Source of the DNA: Manduca sexta
Lineage: Eukaryota; Arthropoda; Insecta; Lepidoptera; Sphingidae
Direction: 5' to 3'
DNA length: 64,000 bases
Assembly: GCF_014839805.1 (NCBI RefSeq)
Contig: NC_051140.1
Span: forward strand, 16,451,826-16,515,825
In this document: positions 22,926 to 31,962 of the stretch, piece after piece
Position numbering within the stretch: the stretch's first letter is position 1
How the letters are laid out: the number at the start of each line of letters is the position of its first letter
Notes under the pieces: generated by a model
What the model saw: only the letters and a program-made list of their open reading frames with translations
What the model was told of the DNA's origin: nothing
Database searches by the model: none
Position numbers and translations under genes: made by a program

Positions 22926-24040
22926 AAAATGAACTCTTTTTATCAAACAAGGAAATCTCCTTATGAAAGTACATAAAATTGCTTACAGATTAAACAGTAG
23001 AGGAGATACTTTCGAATTAAAGTTGTCCGTTACGTCGGGACCGGACAACGGTTTAACTTCCCAGGCGTATTTGCAGTTAAAAATCGAATTAAAACTCAAC
23101 TAGAGTTCCTTTGATTTTAATGAGACTGTTTTCCGCTGTTGTGTGCTTTGCTAACTCGTCGAGAGCACAGTAAATAATAGCAGCGATATTTGGATAGCTT
23201 AATGGCTTTCATATTGTTTCAGTGTTATAGTAAATAGCTTTGTATAGTGGGAAATTAGGTGTGAATTGGAATTTAACAGATTTTACTATCACAAACTTGC
23301 ACACAAATATACTCATGCATACATATTACATACACTAAAATACAATATTCAATACAATATTACAATATTCTAAATGTGATTTATAGATAAAGCTTGCATT
23401 AACGTTTCACATTTCATTATATTCTAGGTAATTCCTAATTTAAATTGGTCGCTTGCAATACGGGCACTAGTTAATATCTATTGTAGAAACCGAGTTAATG
23501 TTTTTGTCCTACGATCTCAATTTTATTAATATAATACATATAATATATATATTTGAAATAGCTTATTATTCATGTTTCACTTTATAAGGAAAATGATGTT
23601 TTTGGCAAATACAATAAACAAATAAGAAAACATCCTTAACAAACAGCGATTATAAATTACAAAAATATTTTGATATTTTAGTTATTTCTGTAGTTAGTGA
23701 AACAATATAGGCTCGCTCTTTATGCTTTAGACAAAACTGAATGCAGCTCTACTGCACATATAAACGAAACAAACATACTTCATGCCTTTGATCCCCGAAG
23801 TAGGCAGACTTTCAATCAGAGAACTTAACTATATATTAAATTGTTTTTAACATATCTATAACTATAGAGTTGTGTATAGTAAATTACAAGGAAAGTTACA
23901 CGTGAGAAACAATTTTCCATTCAATGTTTAGCACACCTTGCATAATAAATCATTTGTTATAAACCCTGCTATCATCATACCTGTGTGATTTATTGACCGA
24001 ATATACTTAGGTCCATTAATAACTCAGCACATTTAGCATG
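22926..24040. other. Non-coding stretch with a small SINE B remnant
   Basis: AT-rich. At 23771-23812, CTTCATGCCTTTGATCCCCGAAGTAGGCAGACTTTC is the reverse complement of the very end of SINE family B. A short duplicated motif (AATACAATATTC) lies at about 23339-23365. At 23427/23428 TTCATTATATTCTAG runs into GTAATT, a weak joined splice signal. Confidence 0.5.
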
Positions 24041-24244
24041 TACAGTCAAAAACAAAAGTAGTTGAACAAATTCAAAACTTTGAAAAGCATCTAGATATTG
24101 ACTTTTGTCGAAATATTCTTTTTCCTTTATCTCAGATAAAGTAAACCCTTTTAAGAATATTTCGGTAAAGAAACTTTTGTTTATTAGTACACCAAATTTA
24201 AAGGCGATATTGAATATATTCAGCTGCTGTTGTGGCTGACTGTA
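24041..24244. mobile_element. MITE with mariner/Tc1-type TA-flanked ends, copy 1
   Basis: Ends are TACAGTCA... (24041) and ...TGACTGTA (24244), giving CAGTCA/TGACTG inverted ends flanked by TA on both sides, as expected for mariner/Tc1 insertion at TA. Inner end sequence is also related between the two ends (GTTGAACAAATTCAA against GCTGAATATATTCAA). The 204-bp size means it cannot code for transposase. A second element with the same outer ends is at 60017-60227. The minus-strand frame over it (23990-24280) is not a gene. Confidence 0.7.
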
Positions 24245-24511
24245 CGTGTGAATTTCGAACAGTCCGACAATATGGCGCACTTCCGAATTCGGCGGTTTAT
24301 GGCGACAGTCTGGTTTCCAAGTTGATAAGTTAATTGGAGTTGTTAGTTTACATATTCAGTCGTACAATATATGAAGAATTTTGTATATAAATTGTTTTGT
24401 GTATTCCTTGTCGACTTAAATTGAATGTTGTTTTAGTACGACTAGAAACATTAATTTGTTTTTTTTTTCTGAAACAATGAGAGTTTATTGAACCTAATAG
24501 CATGTATATGT

Positions 24512-24953
24512 ACATTGAAATAAAAACTAAAAACTATTTAAACGGATTTTATCGCGGTTTTTTATATTATTATTTTCTCCCGACGTTTCGAAGACTTTGC
24601 AGCCTTCATGGTCACGGGGGGGACTGAGGTGTTGTTCACCTCACAAAGCTTGCACAAGCCTGGGATCCTGTTCTACATTTAATTAAATCGGATCCCAAAA
24701 GACCGGCTGCCAGACCTCAAGACACTGTGAGCTCATTCTGCGTAGATCGGACCGTCAACAGATAAAATTTTAAAAAGTTGTATATTTGAAAAATGTAGGT
24801 AGATATTGTAACTTTGACTTTACGGATGAACAACACCTCAGTCCCCCCCGTGACCATGAAGGCTGCAAAGTCTTCGAAACGTCGGGAGAAAATAATAATA
24901 TAAAAAACCGCGATAAAATCCGTTTAAATAGTTTTTAGTTTTTATTTCAATGT
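24512..24953. mobile_element. Fold-back element with perfect 127-bp inverted arms
   Basis: The left arm 24512-24638 and right arm 24827-24953 are perfect reverse complements over 127 bp by direct reading, with a 188-bp non-coding loop (24639-24826). Arm landmarks are ACATTGAAATAAAAACTAAA, CGCGGTTTTTTATATTATTA, CCCGACGTTTCGAAGAC, TCATGGTCACGGGGGGGACT and GAGGTGTTGTTCA. A 13-bp direct repeat, ATGTATATGTACA, flanks it at 24502-24514 and 24984-24996 and may be a target-site duplication. I recall the CCCGACGTTTCGAAGAC block from lepidopteran repeats. Identical arms mean a young insertion or arm-to-arm gene conversion. A decayed relative is at 52986-53115. Confidence 0.85.
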
Positions 24954-25206
24954 CTAACATTCGCGTAAACATAAGAAATCATTATGTATATGTACAGTCA
25001 CGTTCAAGTATGAGAAAAAAAAAGTTTCATACAATTATGGCGATCTGATTTATTGGAAGTGCAGCAGCTAATCCTATCAGAACGTAATATGCTGAAACGT
25101 GCTTCTATGTCTTAATTTTCATCGCAATTATAGTGCGCTTGCGATACGGTACAAAATGTATCCCGTACCCACCTAGCTATAATTTCAATTCATGTAAACC
25201 ATATTC

Positions 25207-25541
25207 AATCGCGGCGATAGCCTAGTTGGGTGTGGAACGGACTGCAGAGACGTATGTCCGCAGGTTCAAATCCCAAGGGCACACACCTCTGACTTTTCTA
25301 AAAAAAAATCATGTGTGTATTCTTTGTGAATTTATCGTTCGCTTTAACGGTGAAGGAAAACATCGTGAGGAAACCTGCACATCTGAGAAGTTCTTTATAG
25401 GAATTTCGAAGGTGTGTGAAGTCTACCAATCCGCACTAGGCCAGGGTGGTGGACTAAGGCGTAATCCCTCTCAGTAGTAGAGGAGGCCCGTGCTCAGCAG
25501 TGGGCAAGTATATAATACAGGGCTGATATTATTATTATTAT
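25207..25541 (+). repeat. tRNA-derived SINE family A, copy 1 (full length)
   Basis: Internal RNA polymerase III promoter: box A TAGCCTAGTTGG at 25218-25229 and box B GGTTCAAATCC at 25263-25273. The body blocks TTCTTTGTGAATTTATCG, CGTGAGGAAACCTGCACATC and CTCAGCAGTGGGCAAGTATA follow, then an ATT-repeat tail. A perfect 12-bp target-site duplication TAAACCATATTC lies at 25195-25206 and 25542-25553, showing insertion by target-primed reverse transcription. It resembles what I remember as Metulj-type lepidopteran SINEs; the name is a guess. The 83-codon frame in it is accidental. Confidence 0.9.
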
Positions 25542-25553
25542 TAAACCATATTC

Positions 25554-26396
25554 GCCTTTAAACCAATACTATTTCAAACGATTTTCTTTCTTTTTTATTT
25601 GCAATGAACCGAAAACAGCCGAGGCCAGGATATTCAAGCGAATCCAACCGTCGCATTTAAACACAAGTTATGGAAAGGTCGGCCGAGAATCGAACAAAAG
25701 TAAGAATGAAACGGTTCAAAGCACGATAACAGAAACAATGTTTGTGAAATTCTTTAGATGTAAAACAAGTTGGGAATGTGTTTAAAATGTTTTTTTATTT
25801 ATTCTGGGTCGACGACTGTATTACATAAGATAGGTGTACATATATGAATTCAGTTTATTATAAGTCATAGTATAGTTATATACAGCAGAACATACCTGTA
25901 CAAGAAGTTATCGAAACTTAGCATATTAATGTAACAATAATTAAAATTCATCTAAAAATCCCTTAACAGACTGTTTACAGGTTTTAAACAACTATTGGCC
26001 TGAATCAGTAAACTAATGATCCTCCAAGGGGATAAGAGTGGGTTTAACAAATTCAGTTAGATTTAAGTGATAAAACGAAACTAACCAACCTAAGAGCATC
26101 CTTTCCTTTGCAGATTTTAAAGATTAGATCTAAATGGAACGTGCTTGATGCACTTGCAAGATACGACACGTAATCGTCTACTAAGCGTTTTATGTTTTGA
26201 AATTACGACAAAATGTTTCATTTTGATATTCAGCTTAATATATTCAGCTCAGTATTATAAACTACTAACTTCATGCTACTATAAAAATATAATTAGCGAT
26301 GGTAGGGTGCGTAATGGTTATTTTTTATAGGGATTTATAATGAAATATACCAACTCAATTATTTTGCATGTTCAAAGTCGTAATTTAGTTACTGCC
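25554..26396. other. Non-coding stretch between SINEs
   Basis: AT-rich, no gene recognised. It separates SINE copies that lie in opposite orientation at 25207-25541 and 26666-26998. Confidence 0.4.
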
Positions 26397-26640
26397 TCGG
26401 TGGCGCAGGTATGGCGTGCGCGGTTCGTCTATCGATTTCGGGATCGAATCCCAGGTTGGGCTAAGTAAATTTGGGTTTGTCAGTGCGATATTAGTCCGGA
26501 TTGTGTAATTTATGCTCGATATAGCGATAGGCACGTCACTACAAAAATGAAATGAAGTTCATGGGTGTACTAGTTGCCTCTCTGTCTGTTTGGGGGATAC
26601 AAGAGGGAGTGGGAGTGTGTGTATAGTTGTGTATGTCCGA
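26397..26640 (+). repeat. tRNA-derived SINE related to family B
   Basis: The head TGCCTCGGTGGCGCAGG (box A region) and GGGATCGAATCCCAGG (box B) match the head of the family B copy at 30810-31077. Parts of the body do too (TATTAGTCCGG, ATGCTCGATATAGCGATAGGC). The 3' half differs (TGGGTGTACTAGTTGCCTCTC, GGGGGATACAAGAGGGAG), so it may be a subfamily or a strongly diverged copy. Confidence 0.65.
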
Positions 26641-26665
26641 AGTAATTCATGTAAATGTAGCATAA

Positions 26666-26998
26666 TAATAATAATATAATAATATCAGCCCTGTATTATA
26701 TACTTGCCCACTGCTGAGCACGGGCCTCCTCTACTACAGAGAGGGATTAGGCCTTAGTCCACCACGCTGGCCTAGTGCGGATTGGTAGACTTCACACACC
26801 TTCGAAATTCCTATAGAGAACTTCTCAGATGTGCAGGTTTCCTCACGATGTTTTCCTTCACCGTTAAAGCGAACGATAAATTCACAAAGAATACACACAT
26901 GATTTTAGAAAAGTCAGAGGTGTGTGCCCTTGGGATTTGAACCTGCGGACATTCGTCTTCGCAGTCCGTTCCACACCCAACTAGGCTATCGCCGCTTC
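26666..26998 (-). repeat. tRNA-derived SINE family A, copy 2 (full length)
   Basis: The reverse complement of copy 1, with only a few visible differences. The (AAT)n side is at the left and the tRNA-like head (GCGGCGATAGCC as complement) at the right. A perfect 13-bp target-site duplication AAATGTAGCATAA lies at 26653-26665 and 26999-27011. It lies 1.1 kb from copy 1 in the opposite direction. Confidence 0.9.
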
Positions 26999-27011
26999 AA
27001 ATGTAGCATAA

Positions 27012-28542
27012 GTACATACAAAAAGGATCAATGCTGATTTTAAACCAGTTCCTGTGTCATCATACTTGGCGCGCAAGCAAGAAAGTCGAAAATGCGTAAT
27101 CTTTAACTTTCAATCTTCCGGTTTACTTTAGAACTGCGCCAATTTAACTTTTGAAACTTGATTAAACTTAGGGTATTCTGAAATTCTAAAGGTTAGTGAA
27201 CCGAGTCGTTTCGGCTCGAATTTTGTGTGAGTTCTGTAAATTTTGTTTTGTGTTTTAAAGGATTTATTTATACATCAAAAGGGTAAAGGACAATGCCCAA
27301 AACCAGGCTATCTTTGCGTCAGTCATGCGTCTCAACCAAATATCCACAAAAAATCACCATTTTAATTATTACTTTATTTGTATTTATTTCAGTCATAAGC
27401 GAATGGGGGTTTAAAAGATATGAAAAAAAAAGTTGTTTAATCGTTGCAAATAAAACATCCGATAATTTACTGCCAGTATGGCGAAATGATACCAATTTAT
27501 AACAAATTCCCTTCTTAGATGGCATAAAAAAGTAATTATGTACAAAAAAATGTGCTTGTACTTGAATTTATAATATATGTATATTATTTTATAACAATAT
27601 ATTTATTCATCTCAAATATATTGTTATAAAATAATATATTTTACTTAATAATTATGGCCAAACTCCAAAGAGCTGGAAAAAAAGAGAAAATATTAATCGT
27701 TCCAAAAACAAACAAATGGCGACTTGTTCTTGCATTGACAGAAATACTAAAGTCAGCTAAAACATGTCTGGACTTTATTTTTAAATTATGAATATATGGG
27801 TAGAGATTTTTATTCCACTGGCAACTGAAATTAATGACATTTTGACATTTCAGATTTGTTTGAATGTTAAATCATTAAAATATTGTAATATTTATCTTAT
27901 TCAAGATCGGAGTGTTTTTCTTATGTATTTTAATGTTGAGTCGAGAAATCCTCTGTTAAAAAACAACGTGTATAGTGTGTGTTTCGAACTTTGAGACGGA
28001 AGACTTTTAGTAAGCAACACAATGTCGTCTAGAACCTAGACCCAGGACAGTTAATCAAGACGGCATATCCCGGCGGTGTATTAACTGCACCTTTGCGATG
28101 CCACAGCAACGACACGTATATTTCTTGGACGAGCTGTCCAGTTTGTAAGTTTTGTAGATTATTATAAACATACCAACAATGTGGGAAAAATCTTGCCAAA
28201 GTTAAAACAGTTTAACAATAATAATAATCTGAACATGTTTACTCAACTTCTACATTATATTTTAGGTTTCAAGGCGGGAATGAGTTTGTGCTGCTTGTTG
28301 GAGATCAGCTAATAGAGAGGTTCACAGACAACAACAACATGACATGACCCGACCAGCGCTACAAGAAGTCATGCACTCACTTCAGGAGTATATATAAACG
28401 TGCTGCAGCTATATCAAATTCTTGTTTTTATTTTAGGATGCCAAGAATATATTCCTCTATTAAAAATATACATCTATAATATAAAAATATGCATCCGATT
28501 TCGTATTTCTCGTTTTACTTTTCTTTCCCTATGATAATTAAC
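27012..28542. other. Non-coding stretch with a 25-bp palindrome
   Basis: No gene recognised. The perfect 25-bp palindrome arms at 27580-27638 are listed separately. A TATATATAAAC box at about 28391-28401 resembles a TATA box but has no reading frame or other promoter sign near it. Confidence 0.4.
27580..27638. repeat. Perfect 25-bp inverted repeat, AT-rich
   Basis: The left arm 27580-27604 and right arm 27614-27638 are exact reverse complements, separated by 9 bases (ATTCATCTC). The arms are almost all A/T. It could extrude as a cruciform or fold as an RNA hairpin. Confidence 0.85.
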
Positions 28543-28790
28543 TATTAGCGTAATCAGGCTGTGAAGTGGGTTCCTGGGTTCGATTTCCAGGCCAAGCAAC
28601 ATTTTATCTCGGTGTTTCTAACATGAGTTGCCTGGGATCGGAATCCTCCAAAGAGGGTTGGCGTCAGGCATAGGCCGGTCATAAACACTAATCTGAATCT
28701 ATTCTACAATATGCGTTGACGCTATATTGGAGTGAGATAATGGTAGGTGGAATTAAGGATTAGGTAATCCATGTAATAGAATAAGTCGTA
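28543..28790 (+). repeat. Possible tRNA-derived SINE, third type
   Basis: TTAGCGTAATCAGG (28545-28558) resembles a box A. GGGTTCGATTTCC (28576-28588) fits box B at normal tRNA spacing. The body TGAGTTGCCTGGGATCGG, GGGTTGGCGTCAGGCATAGGCCGGTC is structured but matches neither family A nor B. Only one copy is seen in the window, so the call rests on the pol III boxes alone. Confidence 0.4.
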
Positions 28791-29987
28791 AGTCAGAAAA
28801 ATATATAAGTACACAAAAGGTCAGGTAACATAATATGTTCCGTGGAAAAACTAATATTCCGTCAAATTATCTTTTTAAGTTTTATTAGAGTTTCGTCTTA
28901 TCAGATATGTTAGTACCTATCATCTTATGATGGCAATTAAAGCTAGGTGAAAAGAATGTCCAATAATTGCTTATAGCAATAACAAGTAGGTTCTGCAATA
29001 TTGACCTTAATTAGGCACGTAGTTACTTTCTGCCGTACATTATTGCAGTCCATACTTAACCTCAAAATAACTGCGTTATAAAAATTCTGATTACTCCGAA
29101 CTCCCATCGAATTTCCAATTGTTTTCAATTTGTATAAGAATTAGGATATATTCCCTATAGTTTAGTGAAGGTTTTGTACAGACGCAAGCGTAGCCCAACT
29201 TTCATACAAAAATGGGCATTCTCCTTTCGGAACAATATTTTTTTAGTTATTATATTTAAAATATTTTATTTTAAAATAAAATCTTTATTGAAAAACTGAA
29301 ATTTTTTGATATATGATAAAAATGCATGCATGTTTTTGAAATTCGTGCCAACTAATATATTAAATATTAATATAGTGATATTGAACCAAATTCAATGTAA
29401 AAATATTGGTTCTATGTGATAATGGCATGAGTTTCCGAATATCGGAGGTCGGTGGAAACATAGTTTACACAGAAAAATCTTTAAAAAAATAATTGTATTC
29501 CAGCAAATATCCCTCGTGTTCAATTTGCCTTATTTATAAATTGGCCTTTTTAGTGTCAGTACGAAAAACGCTTTGTATTTTCATAGAATTATATCTGATC
29601 GTTTCTTTTTTACGTGATTGTAGCATATTTCGTGAGATTCCAATTTAGAGATAACGAACAGACGCGACCTGCGTGGTCTTTAATTTCGCACGGAGCCATC
29701 CTAACTTGTTTTTCTATGTAAGAAATTCGAAATTGCAAAATTCTCTTAGAAGCAAAATAACGTTTAGATAGAATATTTTTCCTTCATGAAATTATAACAA
29801 TTGGAATAGATGAATTTCCAGTGAAGTCCGATTTAGCTAATCTGCGAAAATAGATAGGATAATATCAATTGTAACTTTCGAAAATCCTTATATTTTGTTT
29901 TTATTGGTTCGGAATATGATCGCTGAATTTTTAGCTGTTCTATTTTTTTCACATAGTACCGTAATAATGCCGATATATATACGGTTT
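28791..29987. other. Non-coding stretch
   Basis: AT-rich, with no recognisable gene, repeat or splice-flanked exon. Confidence 0.4.
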
Positions 29988-30033
29988 AAATTATATTAAT
30001 AGGTATTTATATAATAACCTATTAATATAATTT
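29988..30033. repeat. 17-bp inverted repeat beside a SINE insertion
   Basis: The left arm 29988-30004 and right arm 30017-30033 are perfect complements with a 12-base loop. The arm contains ATTAATAGG, the same motif that forms the target-site duplication of the adjacent SINE. Confidence 0.8.
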
Positions 30034-30051
30034 AATTAATAGGTAATTAAA

Positions 30052-30375
30052 AGCGGCGATAGCCTAATTGGGTGTGGAACGGACTTCCGAGACGAATGTC
30101 CGCAGGTTCAAATCCCAAGGGCACACACCTCTGACTTTTCTAAAAATCATGTGTGTATTCTTTGTGAATTATCGTTCGCTTTAACGGTGAAGGAAAACAT
30201 CGTGAGGAAACCTGCACATCTGAGAAGTTCTTTATAGGAATTTCGAAGGTGTGTGTAGTCTACCAACCCGCACTAGGCCAGCGTGGTGGACTAAGGCCTA
30301 ATCCCTCTCAGTAGTAGAGGAGGCCCGTGCTCAGCAGTGGGCAAGTATATAATACAGGGCTGATATTATTATCTT
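30052..30375 (+). repeat. tRNA-derived SINE family A, copy 3 (full length)
   Basis: Same box A (TAGCCTAATTGG), box B (GGTTCAAATCC) and body as copy 1, ending GGGCTGATATTATTATC. An 11-bp duplication ATTAATAGGTA lies at 30035-30045 and 30376-30386. Further copies of this motif in the target mean the duplication could be partly pre-existing. Confidence 0.88.
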
Positions 30376-30809
30376 ATTAATAGGTATTTGATTGATTATA
30401 TCTGAATAGCTTGAAGCCTTAGCGCACACTGGAAAATGTGCGTAGCTTCCTTTAATGCCTATTTCTTAGTAAAATTTGGATCAACTTCTAAGCATGCAAT
30501 TTTACTGGTTATTATTTATCAAATGCTCCAGTATGAAGATTTGCTCTGGTAGTATTTGTATTGATGATTGAACGCAAACAAGATCGGTTTGTAATAATTG
30601 TTGTTTGCAATTCAAGCTACTGTTATTATACTGTTTGTTTCGGCTTACCAGTATTGTGTTGTACGGCGGACTTGCAATGTTTGTGTTGTATTAAGTTATT
30701 CCAAAACCATGTTGTTTATACAATATATACGTACATTGGGTTTGTTTGGTAGACCCTGCGTCACGTTTATGGCTTGGTGAATATAAAGTTAAGTTCATAC
30801 ATAATTTAT

Positions 30810-31077
30810 ACATACATACATACATAACATCACGCATTTATCCCCGAAGGGGTATGCAGAGGCGCAACTAGGGCACCCACTTTTCGCCAAGTATGTTCCG
30901 TCTCATGATGATATAGGGGGCGAGCCTATCGCCATATCGGGCACAAATTCCAGACTCCGGGCTGATACTGAGCAGAAAAACCCAAATATCACTTTGCCCG
31001 GCCGACCCGGGATTCGAACCCAGGACCTCGGAGCGCTATTGTACCGGACATGCAATACAACTACGCCACCGAGGCAG
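30810..31077 (-). repeat. tRNA-derived SINE family B, best-preserved copy
   Basis: On the minus strand: head TGCCTCGGTGGCGTAGTTG (box A, complement of 31059-31070), box B GGTTCGAATCC (complement of 31010-31020), and body with GTTTTTCTGCTCAGTATCAG, GGAGTCTGGAATTTGTGCCC, GGCGATAGGCTCGCC, GAAAAGTGGGTGCCC, CCCTTCGGGGATAAATGC and a GTAT-repeat tail. A perfect 15-bp target-site duplication TCATACATAATTTAT lies at 30795-30809 and 31078-31092. Boxes and duplication are intact, so this is a fairly recent insertion. It is not a tRNA gene; there is no full cloverleaf. The minus-strand 60-codon frame is a by-product. Confidence 0.92.
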
Positions 31078-31092
31078 TCATACATAATTTAT

Positions 31093-31819
31093 GTTGTAAA
31101 TAAGTACCCAAATGCAGGATGGGTATATTTAATTATCTGTGTTGCAAAAATTTTTAGTGTACAACATATATAAAAGATTTGTTGATAAGTAATGGCTTTT
31201 AGTAATAAAAAATTATGTTATATGTTCAGAAAATTATATTTTAGTTATATTAGTTAAAACCTGATAAATTTAATGTATAATCTTGGTTGTCGGTTTTTCC
31301 TGTTTCCTCTACCAAGAGCATTTTCCTTATTAGTTAGGGAGCTTATGTGTTATTCAGAAACATACTAAACATCCTCATAATTATAAATTTTTGCTTTATT
31401 TCTTAGCTCGTTTGACTAAAATGTATGTTGTTGTATGTCAATACAACTCGGATCGCGAAGTGAGCATGTTAACTCATACTTATGCATTAAACTTGTCACT
31501 TGAACGCATTAATCGTCGAGACCGCTTTTCATATTCATGGCGTTCAATGTGTGGAAAGATGCCTTTGTAAGCGTTAAGTTTTTATGTAATAATGTGTTAC
31601 GTTATGAGGACATTCGATTTTGTAGTCAGAGTGTGATAGGTATGGTAAATGTATTTTGTTTCCTTTATGACAGTGTTAGATAAAAAGGCTAGTGGTTCTA
31701 GAACGTGGCGTAATAAACATGGCAAGTAGTTAGTCCGTGTTGTTAGTTTGGCAGATCAATCATAATGAAATGGCACGGACTCTCGTGTTTTTAACACATG
31801 CTAAGGCGACAGATGATAA
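31093..31819. other. Non-coding stretch
   Basis: AT-rich, with no gene or repeat recognised. Confidence 0.4.
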
Positions 31820-31962
31820 GTTTTTTTTGTAGGGGCGCGGCAAATGGATCCTACCGCACCTGATGGTAAGTGGAGTGGGATCCATTATTATGTCGACTGA
31901 TGAGAGCTGATTACCCCTCGATAGTCGACAAAATTATGCCGGCCTGTTGGAACTTGTCGGAA
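31820..31962 (-). repeat. A-tailed short repeat (family C), copy 2
   Basis: Plus strand reads TTTTTTTTGTAGGGGCGCGG, CACCTGATGGTAAGTGGAGTGGG, CGACTGATGAGAGCTGATTACCCCTCG and AATTATGCCGGCCTGTTGG. The T run at the left is the A tail of the minus-strand element. The GATGGTAAGT inside is part of the repeat and not evidence for a splice donor. Confidence 0.65.

Noticed and set aside
25226..25477. 83-codon plus-strand frame, repeated on the minus strand at 47684-47929
   Set aside because: The same frame appears in two places only because both are SINE family A copies.
28391..28401. TATA box TATATATAAAC
   Set aside because: No downstream exon, frame or other promoter feature; common in AT-rich DNA.
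31010..31071. tRNA gene on the minus strand
   Set aside because: Good box A and B, but no full cloverleaf and the sequence continues into a SINE body with flanking duplication.
31865..31880. Splice donor GATGGTAAGT
   Set aside because: It is part of the family C repeat and appears in the other copies too.
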